A stretch of 64,000 bases of DNA, taken from the NCBI RefSeq assembly GCF_030814015.1, contig NZ_JAUSUL010000005.1, positions 62,001-126,000 on the forward strand, written 5' to 3'. The stretch is from Amorphus orientalis (GTDB lineage: Bacteria > Pseudomonadota > Alphaproteobacteria > Rhizobiales > Amorphaceae). The notes under the pieces are model-generated. The model was given only the letters and a program-made list of their open reading frames with translations. It was not told where the DNA came from and ran no database searches. How positions within the stretch are numbered: position 1 is the stretch's first letter; each line of letters opens with the position of its first letter. Shown here piece after piece: positions 43,183 through 52,702 of the stretch. The translations under genes were made by a program, and so were the position numbers.

Positions 43183-43346
43183 CGGCCCCTCCGCCGCGGC
43201 AAACGGCCCTCGACCAGCAGCGCGTCCTGGACCCCCGACGATGTCCCGGCCGAGACCGAAATCCGGCCGGGCCGCGATGGATGCGAACTGGGCCGGGAGC
43301 GCGATCCTTTGGCTTTTTCCACCGCCATTGCGAACCCTAACGTCCT

Positions 43347-44912
43347 CTACCGCCCAGCGGCGCGGGCGGGCGCGTCCTGCGACGTCATCTTCCCCAGCGA
43401 GAACGCAAGCGTCGAGGCCGCGACCAGGGCGGCGGCATGGGCGTCTGCCTGGGCCTGGCGGGCATCGAGCAGGCCGGTATCGGCAGCTGTCGCGTCCGTG
43501 ATCGTACCCACGCCGCTTCGATAGGATTCCAGCGCGGCGTCGTAGGTGACGTCGGCGGCCGCCGTCAGTTCGCGCGCGGCGGCATGGGCCTCCAGCGCCG
43601 TGCGCAACGTGTCGCTGGCGATGACGATCTCGCGAGCGGCCGCATCCTGGGTCTGGGTGAACACCTCCTTCGCCGACTGGGAGAGCGATTTCGCCTCCTC
43701 CAGCTGGGCCCTGCGCAGTCCGCCGGAATAGATCGGGATCGCCATGCCGACCAGGACACCCGCGGACGTCGATTGCTGCCCGACGCCCGGCAGGCCGCCG
43801 ACGGAAAAGTCCGCCTGATCCTGGGCGGCGATGCCGCTCAGATAGACCTTCGGCCTGAACTCCGCTTCCGCCGCCCGGATGCCGGCCTCGGACGCCTGCA
43901 GGCGCGAGTAGGCGGCAAGGACGTCGGGCCGCTGCGCCAGGGCCGCCTTGATCATCTGCTCGGTCGGCTGCCCCACCGAGCGGGGGAGAGTGCGACCGGC
44001 CACGTCGCCGACCTTGATCTCGGTCATCGGCGAGACGCCCATGGCCGCAAGAAGGCCCTGATAGGCGTCCCGGCGCGCGCCCTGAGCCTCGACGAGCCGC
44101 AGTTTCGACTGGGCCACCTGCTGGCGCGCCTGGGCCACCTCCACGCTGGTGCCCAGCCCCCGGTCGTTGCGGCTGTCGGCCGCATTCTGGATCAGCCGGC
44201 TGTTGCGGAGCGCCTGATGGGCGGCGCGCTCCTGGGCGATGGTGGCGCCGTAGCGGTAGTAGGCCACCGCCACCTCATAGATCACCTGCTGATGGGCGCC
44301 GGTGAAGGACACGTTCGCCGCGAACGAATTGTGCCGTGCGGCCTCGGCGTTCGCCCGGCGCTGGCCGAAATCGAAGACGAGCCATTCCACCAGAAGCGCC
44401 GGCACGACCCCGTCCACGGTCGTGGTGAAGGAATCGATGCCCGTGATGTTGTCGGGAAGCGGGGTCCGGACCTGCTGTGCGCCGCCGATCACGGTCGCCG
44501 TCAGCGTCGGCAGGAAGGTCGCCTCGGTCATGCCGACCGCCAGCGCCGCCTGGCGCGCCTCTTCCCAGGCAATGCGGGTGCGCGGGTTGTTGCGCGCGGC
44601 GATATCGATCAGCTCCGGCAGGTCGTAGGTCCTGCCCGCAACCAGCTGGGGCGGCGGCTCCAGCACGGCGGCGGCGGGATCGGAGGGCGGACGGAAGTCG
44701 CTTTCGGCCGATCCGGCGGTGTCAGCCCCCTGCCCTTCCGGCAGAAGCGCCGAGCGGTTGTCGGATGCGGGCGTCCAGGGTTCGGAGGGCGATTTCGGCG
44801 CGAGCTTCAGCGCGTTGTCGGCACACCCGCCGAGCGCCAGGGCCACACCGAGAAGGAGGATGACCCGGCGCCTTGCGCTCGACCGGCTTGTGGGGCTCCG
44901 GTTCACTGCCAT
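43347..44912 (-). CDS. TolC/OMF-type outer membrane efflux lipoprotein (MdtP-like)
   Basis: A 521-residue outer membrane factor. A lipoprotein signal (LLLGVALALGGCADN, Cys about residue 30) is followed by the two repeated OMF halves with long helices (PELIDIAARNNPRTRIAWEE, AALAQRPDVLAAYSRLQASE, AIPIYSGGLRRAQLEEAKSL). It gives the outer-membrane exit duct for the adjacent inner membrane pump. The gene abuts the FUSC stop, showing one operon. Confidence 0.92.
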   Translation of the reverse strand: MAVNRSPTSRSSARRRVILLLGVALALGGCADNALKLAPKSPSEPWTPASDNRSALLPEGQGADTAGSAESDFRPPSDPAAAVLEPPPQLVAGRTYDLPELIDIAARNNPRTRIAWEEARQAALAVGMTEATFLPTLTATVIGGAQQVRTPLPDNITGIDSFTTTVDGVVPALLVEWLVFDFGQRRANAEAARHNSFAANVSFTGAHQQVIYEVAVAYYRYGATIAQERAAHQALRNSRLIQNAADSRNDRGLGTSVEVAQARQQVAQSKLRLVEAQGARRDAYQGLLAAMGVSPMTEIKVGDVAGRTLPRSVGQPTEQMIKAALAQRPDVLAAYSRLQASEAGIRAAEAEFRPKVYLSGIAAQDQADFSVGGLPGVGQQSTSAGVLVGMAIPIYSGGLRRAQLEEAKSLSQSAKEVFTQTQDAAAREIVIASDTLRTALEAHAAARELTAAADVTYDAALESYRSGVGTITDATAADTGLLDARQAQADAHAAALVAASTLAFSLGKMTSQDAPARAAGR

Positions 44913-46787
44913 TCAACGGGCGACCAGGGTCTCGATCCGCCCGAGACCGGCGGTAAGTGCCCCGCTTCCGGACACCGGCGGAACGTCCCGTGCGGCGGTC
45001 GATCCTCCGGGTTTCTCGAAGCGCTCCGCCGCAGCTTCCAACCGCGCCGACAGCTGGCCCAGATCCTCGGCCGAGACACCGATCTGCGGCCCGAGCTCGC
45101 CGGCGGCGGCCACCAGCGCACCGAGCCGCCGCACCTCGGCGGGCCCGGCCCGCTGGCCCCCCGGCTCGAACGGAAGCAGAAAAAGCCCCTCGCGCGCCTT
45201 GCCGAGGTCGACCGCCGCAGCGGCAAGGTCGTCGACCCGACCGTCACGCGACGACGCGGGCACCGAAGCCGCCCGCGCCAGCGACCGCAGCGCGGACCCC
45301 AGGCGCTCGCGCACTTCGGCGATAGCGCTGCGCGGCCAGATCCCGGTGAAGATCACATAGATGATCGCGTTGCCGAGAAGGATCCCGGCGATGCGGTCGC
45401 CGGCATTGCTGAGATCGGTGCTGGGGCCGAATCCGTTCAGGATCGTAAGCAGGAAGGCCAGGCCGATCTGCACGCCGGCATAGGCGATCCGCTCGCTGCC
45501 TGCCGCGACCCAGCCGGCGACGAGGACGCCTGCGAACACAAGCGCCATCAGCCCGCCGACCGAGGACAGCTGCGGGATCACGAGGATCATCGCAGCGACC
45601 CCCATGGCCGCGCCGATCAGGCACCCGATGATCCGCAGCGCCAGCTTGTGCACCGTTTCCCCCGTCGTTCCGAGAGCGGCGACGTAGCAGGTCACCATGG
45701 CCGTATGGATCCCGTCCCAGCCGATCCCCGTGTAGATGAGGTAGCAGAGCACCGCCGCCGCCGTCGTCTTCAGGGCGTAGCGCTGATGGTCCGGGTTGGT
45801 AAAGGCATCGGCGGCCAGAAAGGGCGGCTTTTTCACGGTCGGATGCGCGCCGCCATCCGCTATGGCCAGATCCGCAAGCGCCCGCCACGCCTCCGCTTCG
45901 GCAGTCGACCCCGGTGACTCCCCACGATCCGGAACAGACGGGGACCGCCCGGCCCGGACGCGTCCGGCCATCGCCCTGAGGGTCGCGGCAACCCGCCTGC
46001 GCGCCATCGGGTCATCAGCCGGCATCGCAGCCACCGCCGTCATCAGCCGGAAACTGGTCGGCACGGCACCGGCCAGCCACATCGTTCGCGCACTCGGTGC
46101 CAGATGGAGCATCCGCGCCGTCTGCACCTTCTTGGCCAGATCGTCGTTGCCCTCGATCAGGCACGTGTTGAGCGCACCGTCGTTGGACGGATCGTCCAGC
46201 AGCAACGCCGCCGCATCCAGCCGGTCGGCAATCCGCTCGGCGGCCAGGCTGTGCGGCCCGCGTCCGAGCGCCAGCAAAAACCCGATCATCAGCACCATCG
46301 GCATTACCGCCATCTCCCAGGCATATTTCAGCCCTTCGGAGGCAACGATGCCGGCTGGAACATCGGTGGAGAGGGTCATGATGAAGGCGACGACAAGCCC
46401 GACGATCGCGGCCGTCTCACCCAGCGAACTGGCCGACGCCAGATAGAGCGTCGCGAAGGAGACCGCCGCCATCACCAGAATGCGCAGGAAGGCGGAATCC
46501 ATGGTCGCCGTCATCAGGGGCGCCATCAGAACGACGATCACGGTCGCCAGACCGATCAGTCCGACCGCCTGCCCGATCGTCTCGCTGGCATCGGGCCGCA
46601 TCAGGAAGATCACCAGATAGCAGCTGATCGCCGCCTCCGGGATCTTGTAGAGCATGGCCGTCGCCGTCACGAGGGCGCACAGAAGCGCGATCCGCCAGGT
46701 CAGGCCGAACCGGCCGGGAAACGGCTGGAGATCGCGCCAGGCGCGGGCGAAGATGTCGGACCAGGTCGCTTCAGCAATCGGTGCCAT
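44913..46787 (-). CDS. FUSC-family inner membrane efflux protein (MdtO-like)
   Basis: A 624-residue protein with two transmembrane blocks (residues ~25-165 and ~345-500), each with the FUSC pattern, and a central and C-terminal cytoplasmic part. Markers are GRFGLTWRIALLCALVTATA, RYALKTTAAAVLCYLIYTGI, IHTAMVTCYVAALGTTGETV and KLALRIIGCLIGAAMGVAAM. It should export aromatic or cationic compounds together with the HlyD and OMF partners encoded next to it. Its start overlaps the HlyD stop by 17 bp. Confidence 0.9.
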   Translation of the reverse strand: MAPIAEATWSDIFARAWRDLQPFPGRFGLTWRIALLCALVTATAMLYKIPEAAISCYLVIFLMRPDASETIGQAVGLIGLATVIVVLMAPLMTATMDSAFLRILVMAAVSFATLYLASASSLGETAAIVGLVVAFIMTLSTDVPAGIVASEGLKYAWEMAVMPMVLMIGFLLALGRGPHSLAAERIADRLDAAALLLDDPSNDGALNTCLIEGNDDLAKKVQTARMLHLAPSARTMWLAGAVPTSFRLMTAVAAMPADDPMARRRVAATLRAMAGRVRAGRSPSVPDRGESPGSTAEAEAWRALADLAIADGGAHPTVKKPPFLAADAFTNPDHQRYALKTTAAAVLCYLIYTGIGWDGIHTAMVTCYVAALGTTGETVHKLALRIIGCLIGAAMGVAAMILVIPQLSSVGGLMALVFAGVLVAGWVAAGSERIAYAGVQIGLAFLLTILNGFGPSTDLSNAGDRIAGILLGNAIIYVIFTGIWPRSAIAEVRERLGSALRSLARAASVPASSRDGRVDDLAAAAVDLGKAREGLFLLPFEPGGQRAGPAEVRRLGALVAAAGELGPQIGVSAEDLGQLSARLEAAAERFEKPGGSTAARDVPPVSGSGALTAGLGRIETLVAR

Positions 46788-47817
46788 CGTGCACCGTCGC
46801 CGTAGCCGATCCGCCCATCCGCATCAGGTCTGCGGGAGGGTCCTCCAGAAGGATGCGTACGGGAAAACGCTGCGCGACGCGCACCCAGTCCAGCGACCGT
46901 GGCACCAGCGGCAATCCGCTCGGCAGATTGACCATCTGTTCGGAGGTCACGCCCCATCCGGTGCTTTCCACCCGCCCCCGGATCGCGGTGCGACGGTCGG
47001 ACAGCGCATAAACCGTCGCACAGCTGCCGACGCTGATCCGACCGAGCTCGGTCTCCACGAAATTGGCGCTGGCGTACCAGCGGGACGTATCGATAAGGGT
47101 GAACACCGTCTCGCCCGGCAGGACGAACTCGCCGGTCCCGACCTGCAGGCCGACGACCCGGCCATCGTGAGGCGCCCGCACAACGGTCGCATCCAGCTCG
47201 TGCTCGGCAATGGAAAGCGCGGCTTCGCGCGCCTGAACCAGCGCCTGAGCGGCGGCCGGAGTCCCGATCAGCGCATCGGCCGCCTCCGCCTGACGCTGGG
47301 CCTCGCGCAGGCTGATCTCCGCATCGCGCTTCGCCGTCGCCGCGGTGTCGACTTCCTGGGCGCTGACATAGCCCTTCGGGCGGAGCGGCAGGAGCCGGTC
47401 CAGCGTGGCGGTCGCGTAGGCGAGGTTCTCCTCCGCCCGGTCCACCTGGCCGGTGGCGATCTCGGCATTGCGCTTTTCCGCCTCGATCTCCCGTCGGCGG
47501 TCGGCCAGCGCCGCCTCGGCGATCGCCAGATCGCCGGCCGCCTGGTCGACGGCCAGCTGGTAGGGGGCCGGATCGACCCGGAACAGGACGTCCCCCTTCT
47601 TCACGGCCGCGTTGTCCCGGACCGGCATTTCCACGATACGGCCGGAGACGGTGGCAGCGATATGGACCACGTCAGCGGTCAGCACCGCCTCCTGCGACAG
47701 CGGATTCAGCCGCGCCGTATGGAGATGGTTCCAGGCCAGGATTGCCGCCCCCACCACCAGAACCGCGCCGACGATTCCGCCACCGACCTTGGCCGCATGG
47801 ACCCGATCCTCGCTCAT
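46771..47817 (-). CDS. HlyD-family periplasmic adaptor (MdtN-like)
   Basis: A 348-residue membrane fusion protein. One N-terminal helix (GGGIVGAVLVVGAAILAW), barrel-sandwich hybrid (VHIAATVSGRIVEMPVRDN, KKGDVLFRVDPAPYQLAV), a coiled-coil hairpin (~85-200), then the lipoyl return ATVVRAPHDGRVVGLQVGTG and the beta-barrel. It bridges the inner FUSC protein and the outer membrane factor. Confidence 0.93.
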   Translation of the reverse strand: MSEDRVHAAKVGGGIVGAVLVVGAAILAWNHLHTARLNPLSQEAVLTADVVHIAATVSGRIVEMPVRDNAAVKKGDVLFRVDPAPYQLAVDQAAGDLAIAEAALADRRREIEAEKRNAEIATGQVDRAEENLAYATATLDRLLPLRPKGYVSAQEVDTAATAKRDAEISLREAQRQAEAADALIGTPAAAQALVQAREAALSIAEHELDATVVRAPHDGRVVGLQVGTGEFVLPGETVFTLIDTSRWYASANFVETELGRISVGSCATVYALSDRRTAIRGRVESTGWGVTSEQMVNLPSGLPLVPRSLDWVRVAQRFPVRILLEDPPADLMRMGGSATATVHDGTDC

Positions 47818-47821
47818 CCCC

Positions 47822-48148
47822 TCACCGTCCGAACACGAGGTCTGAGACGAACAACCCGGCGATGACGGCCACCGCCAGATAGACCACGAGCCGCGCCGGA
47901 AGCGCGTCGTCGAGACCGATCCGAATGAAGACGACCCGCACCGCGATCGCGATCACCACGCCGGCCAGTGCCGACAGGAGCCAGGACGGGAAAAAGGCCC
48001 CGAGAAAGGGGATCGCCGGTGCGCCGGACGACGGCGCGCAGCCGGCGAGCGGGAGCCCGATGCCGGCGACGCCGGTCGCCCTGCGCAGCGGCCTGCTGTG
48101 CCGGCAACGTCTCCATCGCCCTATGACAGGCCTCAAATCCACCTGCAT
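47822..48148 (-). CDS. YtcA-like small lipoprotein/membrane protein
   Basis: A 108-residue protein. GLPLAGCAPSSGAPAIPFLG contains a lipobox (LAGC), followed by two membrane helices (LLSALAGVVIAIAVRVVFI and VVYLAVAVIAGLFVSDLVF), the layout of YtcA, which heads the ytcA-mdtNOP operon in E. coli. The Arg-rich first ~20 residues suggest that the true start is internal. It lies 4 bp before the HlyD gene. Role in the pump unknown. Confidence 0.75.
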   Translation of the reverse strand: MQVDLRPVIGRWRRCRHSRPLRRATGVAGIGLPLAGCAPSSGAPAIPFLGAFFPSWLLSALAGVVIAIAVRVVFIRIGLDDALPARLVVYLAVAVIAGLFVSDLVFGR

Positions 48149-48169
48149 CCGTCCCGTGTCCGCTTCATC

Positions 48170-49567
48170 TCAATGATGAAAGCCCGACGCCTCGTGCTTG
48201 GACAGAGGCTCCTGGATCGGATGCGCCTCGAAGTGCGCAAGCGCGTCCTTCATGTGGTCGACCAGCAGCGAGCACAGATCGAAGCTGACCCCGTTGCGCA
48301 CCAGGATGCGCTGGATGGCCTGGTGCTCGCAGTTCGCCGGCAGGGTGTAGGCCGGGACCTGCCAGCCGCGTACGCGCAGCCGGTCGGCGAGATCGAACAG
48401 GGAGAACCCCGGCTCCGCGCCGTCCTTCATCTTCCAGGACACGGCCGGGATGCCCCCCTCCGGATTGCCGTCATAGACGATCTCGAACGGCCCCATCTTC
48501 CCGATCTCGTCGGCGAGGAAGGCGGCGCTGCGATAGCAGGCGCCGTGGATCTTGCGATAGCCGTTCCGGCCGAGCCGCAGGAAGTTATAATATTGGCAGA
48601 CGATCTGGCCGCCGGGTCGGGAGAAGTTCAGCGCGATGTCGCGCATGTTGCCGCCCAGATAGTTGACCCAGAACACCATCTCCTCGGGCAGGTCCTGCTC
48701 CTCGCGCCACAGCACCCAGCCCACGCCAAGGGGCGCGAGACCGAACTTGTGACCGGAGGTGTTGATGGAGCGGACCCGCGGCAGGCGGAAGTCCCACTCC
48801 AGGTCCGGCGCGCAGAACGGCGCCAGAAACCCGCCGCTGGCGCCGTCGACATGGATCGGGACGTCGAGGCCGGTGCGCGCCTGAAGATCGTCGAGCGCGT
48901 CGCTCACGGCTTTCACCGGTTCGTACTCCCCGGTGAAGGTCACGCCCAGCGTCGGCACGACGCCGATGGTGTTCTCGTCGCAGCGGGCGAGCACCTCCTC
49001 CGGGGTCATCAAGAGGCGGCCGTCCTCCATCGGGATTTCCCGATGCTCGATGTCCCAGTACCGGGTGAACTTGTGCCAGCAGATCTGAACCGGTCCGGTG
49101 ATCAGGTTCGGCTTGTCGATCGGCTTGCCCTCGGCGCGCCGGCGCGCTTCCCAGCGCCGCTTCATGGCGAGACCGCCCAGCATGGCCGCCTCGCTGGAGC
49201 CGGTCGTGGAGCAGCCGACCCCGTTGCCCGGGTCGGGCGCGTTCCACAGATCGGCGAGCATCCGGACACAGCGCGCCTCGATCTCGGCGGTCTGCGGATA
49301 CTCGTCCTTGTCGACCATGTTCTTGTCGATGCAGTCGTCCATCAGCTGATGGATCTCCGGCTCCTCCCAGGTCTGACAGAACGTGGCGAGGTTCTGGCGG
49401 GAATTGCCGTCGAGCATCAGTTCGTCGCGAACCGCCGCATAGATCCGGCGCGGATCGCGCTCGGCATCCGGAAAGTCCGACTTCGGCAGGATGGTGCTCA
49501 GGTCGCCCGACCCGTAGGTCTCGTCGTAGCTGTCCTCGTTCGGGAATGCGCTGTGATCCTTGGCCAT
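48170..49567 (-). CDS. gadB: Glutamate decarboxylase
   Basis: A 465-residue PLP enzyme converting glutamate to GABA and CO2, using a proton. [60 protein letters not shown] and [17 protein letters not shown] (PLP Lys) match E. coli GadB closely in order and length. The C-terminus SGFHH replaces the FKHT tail whose His blocks the site at neutral pH, so pH control may be kept. No glutamate/GABA antiporter gene is next to it. Confidence 0.96.
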   Translation of the reverse strand: MAKDHSAFPNEDSYDETYGSGDLSTILPKSDFPDAERDPRRIYAAVRDELMLDGNSRQNLATFCQTWEEPEIHQLMDDCIDKNMVDKDEYPQTAEIEARCVRMLADLWNAPDPGNGVGCSTTGSSEAAMLGGLAMKRRWEARRRAEGKPIDKPNLITGPVQICWHKFTRYWDIEHREIPMEDGRLLMTPEEVLARCDENTIGVVPTLGVTFTGEYEPVKAVSDALDDLQARTGLDVPIHVDGASGGFLAPFCAPDLEWDFRLPRVRSINTSGHKFGLAPLGVGWVLWREEQDLPEEMVFWVNYLGGNMRDIALNFSRPGGQIVCQYYNFLRLGRNGYRKIHGACYRSAAFLADEIGKMGPFEIVYDGNPEGGIPAVSWKMKDGAEPGFSLFDLADRLRVRGWQVPAYTLPANCEHQAIQRILVRNGVSFDLCSLLVDHMKDALAHFEAHPIQEPLSKHEASGFHH

Positions 49568-49602
49568 GGCCGCCTCGTTTCGCTTCTGTCTCGTTGATGG
49601 GA

Positions 49603-50718
49603 TCAGGCGGTGTGCGGGTCGGCGAGGAACCCGCCCGGCGCCGGATTCGCGTCGGCGATCGTCTGAAGCGGGAAGACCTTCGGCTGTTTGGCCTCCACGA
49701 CATCGGCCAGATCGAACCGGACATAATTCAGACTGCGGTAGTCACGGACATAGAAGCTCTTGCGGGCGAGATCGGTCAGGCTGGTCCAGGCGGTGAACTC
49801 CGTCGCGTAGGCTTCGCCCGTGCCCTGATCGAGACCGGCAACCTCCAGATGGCCGCCGCCCTCCTCCGGATAGTCGATGGTGGCGCCGCGCGGCCGGTCG
49901 AAGTTGTTCATGATGTGGGCGAGCGTCTGCACGGCGAGGTCCGGGGTCGCCGCCTTCTCCGTGAAATGGGCGTAGAAAGCCGCCCGCACGAACCGCCCGA
50001 CGGAGGTGTTGGAAGACGGCAGTGCCGCCGTCGCGATACCGGAATCCGGCTGGATGGCCGTGTAGGACCCGAACGTGGCCGAGGAACGGTCCACGTTGGT
50101 CAGGTGCGTGTAATTGTCCAGATTGGTCAGGTGCCAGTCGAAGCGGGGACCGTTGGTCATCACGCCGACCGGGTTGTCGTAGAGGATCATCTCGCCCTTG
50201 TGGAACTCGATGACGACGGACGCGCCTTCGCTGTCGTGAACCACGTAGTGGAACGGCGACTCCACGCCGCCCAGGATCGCCAGCGCCTCCAGCATCACCG
50301 GCTGGTCCGACAGCGCGGCCTTGACCTCGGCGACGGTGGAAAAGCCCGCGAGCGCCCAGCTTCCAAGATCGGAGGCGGAGAGCACGGCGCGCGTCATGTC
50401 GACCGGCTTCTGGCCGCCGCCGGCGGCGGGATACGACAGCACGCTGAAGGTCAGCCCCTTCTCGTTCATCCCCTCCAGGACCTTCATGTCGGTCAGTCCG
50501 ACCGGCGCCTCGGCGGTGGGAACGCGCCCGGGCATGGCGATGGCCAGCACGGCATATTTTCCCGCGAACGAAACAGCCGGATGACCAGTCATCTCCGAGG
50601 AAAATTCCTGCCCCCGGGGGAAGAAGACGAGCTGATACGGCAGATCAACGGTCAGTTCGAGCGTCCGGCCGAAATAAAAACGGCCGGCCTGATCGGAATA
50701 GAGAAGGGAGGTGCACAT
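49603..50718 (-). CDS. Linear amide C-N hydrolase (choloylglycine hydrolase family)
   Basis: A 371-residue N-terminal nucleophile hydrolase. Cys2 directly follows the start Met ([10 protein letters not shown]), as needed after Met removal. [58 protein letters not shown] and [15 protein letters not shown] are conserved blocks of bile-salt hydrolases and penicillin V acylases. No signal peptide, hence cytoplasmic. The substrate in a free-living alphaproteobacterium may be an acyl-homoserine lactone or N-acyl amino acid. It is encoded between gadB and an amidohydrolase gene on the same strand. Confidence 0.88.
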   Translation of the reverse strand: MCTSLLYSDQAGRFYFGRTLELTVDLPYQLVFFPRGQEFSSEMTGHPAVSFAGKYAVLAIAMPGRVPTAEAPVGLTDMKVLEGMNEKGLTFSVLSYPAAGGGQKPVDMTRAVLSASDLGSWALAGFSTVAEVKAALSDQPVMLEALAILGGVESPFHYVVHDSEGASVVIEFHKGEMILYDNPVGVMTNGPRFDWHLTNLDNYTHLTNVDRSSATFGSYTAIQPDSGIATAALPSSNTSVGRFVRAAFYAHFTEKAATPDLAVQTLAHIMNNFDRPRGATIDYPEEGGGHLEVAGLDQGTGEAYATEFTAWTSLTDLARKSFYVRDYRSLNYVRFDLADVVEAKQPKVFPLQTIADANPAPGGFLADPHTA

Positions 50719-50826
50719 GGCGTCTCACTCGCAGGAACCGTCGAAGGTGAATCGGGTGAAGCGGGCGTCCATCCCGCGAAGTCTGACATGGCCCGCGCAG
50801 GCGATGAAAGTCGCCCGGACCAATGG

Positions 50827-52332
50827 TTACGACCGGGTGTCCTTGTAGATCCGGCCGTCCTTCATGATGATGCGCAGGTTGGCGTCCGGATCGGACAGGA
50901 AATCGAGGCTCTCGGTCGGGTCACCGTCGGCGACCAGAATGTCGGCGAGCGCGCCCGGCTCGATCACGCCGAGCTTGCCGTCATAGGGATTGCGCGGCCC
51001 GGAAAGCCCCAGAAGCTCACCGTTGCGGCCTGTCGCAGTGGCGAGCAGTTCGAGCGGCTCATAGAAGCGCGGCGTCAGCTTGGCGAGCTGGCGGCCCTGG
51101 GTCGGCAAATTCTGAGGGCTGAACAGGATGTCGGTGCCCCAGGCCGTGTTCACATCGAACTGCTTGGCCATTTCATAGGCGCGCACCGTTCCGCGGGCCA
51201 CTTCCTCCTGCTTGGCCTTGGCGTCCGGGCCGGTCTTGATATTCGCGTCCACGTCCGCGAGGAACGGCTGAAGGCTCCACCAGGCGCCTTCATCGGCCAT
51301 CATGCGCACCGCCTCCTCGTCCGCCAGCTGACCGTGCTCGATCGACCGGACCCCCGCCCTCAGCGCCCGCTTGATGCCGCGCGGCGTATAGACGTGGACC
51401 ATGACGTAGGTGTTCCAGTCCTCCGCGGCCTCCACGCCCGCGCGCAGTTCCTCCTCGGTGTACTGCAGGGTGTCGATCGGATCGTAGGACGAGGTCACGC
51501 CGCCGCCAGCCATCAGCTTGATCTGGGAGGCGCCAAGCATCAGCTGCTCGCGCACCCGCTTGAGCACCTGGGCCCGGCCGTCCGCGATGGCCGCCAGACC
51601 CACCCGCTCGCCGTAGCTGATATCGTCGAGGCCGGCCGGAACCTCGTGGCGCATGCGGAAGTCGCCATGGCCGGAGGTCTGGGAGATCATCGCGCCGGAG
51701 GGATAGATCCTCGGCCCCTGAACGATGCCCTGGTCGATCGCCTGTTTCAGCGCGAAGGACGGTCCGCCGGCGTCCCGCACCGACGTGAACCCGCGCATCA
51801 GGGTCCGCTCCGCCTCCTGACCCGCGACCAGGTAGAGATAGCCGACATCGGACGTCATCGCCGCGAGTTCGGTGATGCCGCACAACATGGTGTGCCAATG
51901 GGCGTCGATCAGGCCGGGCATGGCGAGACGGCCGCCGCAATCGATCACTTCGGCGCCCTCGACGCGTTCGTCCGCGCCGGGAAGACCCGCGATCCGGTTA
52001 CCCTCGACCAGAATAGAGACGTTCTCGCGCAGGCCGCCGCGACCGTCGAACAGGCGGAGATTGGTCAGGAGCAGCGGCCGATCGGACCTCTTCGGCTCGG
52101 CGGCGAAAGCGGATGTCGCGTGAAGGTCCAGATAGGGGGAGACGATGGCGGCGGCGGCTCCGACAAGAAGGGCGCGGCGCGAGATGTCCGCCATCACCTT
52201 GTCGCCGACCGCGAGAGCCGCCGGGCCGCCGCACCCGCAGGCCCGACAAGCGGCGCTGCCGGGACCGACCGACCCATGATCGGCCGGGCAGTCGCTTGCG
52301 TGCAGATCAAGCCGCTCCGAGTACACTTTCAT
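50827..52332 (-). CDS. Exported amidohydrolase-family peptidase-like protein
   Basis: A 502-residue metal-dependent amidohydrolase, imidazolonepropionase/prolidase-like group. MPGLIDAHWHTML (HxH), SQIKLMAGGGVTSSYDP (Lys region), YVMVHVYTPRGIKRAL, VRSIEHGQLADEEAV and NTAWGTDILF (Asp) form the metal site. The N-terminal extension has a Cys cluster (CRACGCGG) before ISRRALLVGAAAAIVSP, which looks like a Tat-type signal. Some related exported hydrolases have such a Cys-rich lead. Starting at 52194 would give only the Tat signal. Substrate unknown, perhaps small peptides. Confidence 0.85.
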   Translation of the reverse strand: MKVYSERLDLHASDCPADHGSVGPGSAACRACGCGGPAALAVGDKVMADISRRALLVGAAAAIVSPYLDLHATSAFAAEPKRSDRPLLLTNLRLFDGRGGLRENVSILVEGNRIAGLPGADERVEGAEVIDCGGRLAMPGLIDAHWHTMLCGITELAAMTSDVGYLYLVAGQEAERTLMRGFTSVRDAGGPSFALKQAIDQGIVQGPRIYPSGAMISQTSGHGDFRMRHEVPAGLDDISYGERVGLAAIADGRAQVLKRVREQLMLGASQIKLMAGGGVTSSYDPIDTLQYTEEELRAGVEAAEDWNTYVMVHVYTPRGIKRALRAGVRSIEHGQLADEEAVRMMADEGAWWSLQPFLADVDANIKTGPDAKAKQEEVARGTVRAYEMAKQFDVNTAWGTDILFSPQNLPTQGRQLAKLTPRFYEPLELLATATGRNGELLGLSGPRNPYDGKLGVIEPGALADILVADGDPTESLDFLSDPDANLRIIMKDGRIYKDTRS

Positions 52333-52702
52333 GCGTCCCCCAACCGTCAACTCGCAACCCCACCCGGCGCAGCCGCTTCGAACAGCAGGCAAGCCCGGAC
52401 CATAAAGATGGACCATGGGGCGTCAATCCGCAGACCGCCTGCAGCCCCTTCCTCCGCCCGGCCATGGGGAGGGCGCCATTGCCGCTCATGGGACTGCTTC
52501 GCACAGTGCGCCTCAGCCCAAACGGCCGGCAAGGTCTGACTGGATTCGATGCGTGCGAACCGGACCGGAAAGGCGTAGCATCAAATCAGTATTTACCGGG
52601 TTGTTAACAGGACGAGTGCATCGACAACCTTTGTTTGTACCGGCTTCGTCGGAGATCAGACAAAGCAACGACGCAAGCCCGCGCCTTCAAGAGGAGCCAT
52701 TG
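52333..52702. other. Divergent promoter region, amidohydrolase and ABC importer
   Basis: About 370 bp without a gene. Positions 52580-52640 are AT-rich with GTTGTTAACA, a small palindrome (TGTTAACA), and are a likely promoter/operator for the importer operon. AGAGGAG before 52703 is its ribosome site. Confidence 0.45.

Noticed and set aside
43437-45917. An 826-codon plus-strand frame
   Set aside because: It is a shadow of the OMF and FUSC genes; composition is dominated by Arg, Gly and His.
49546-52539. A 997-codon plus-strand frame
   Set aside because: It is antisense to the Ntn-hydrolase and amidohydrolase genes, both with complete catalytic motifs.
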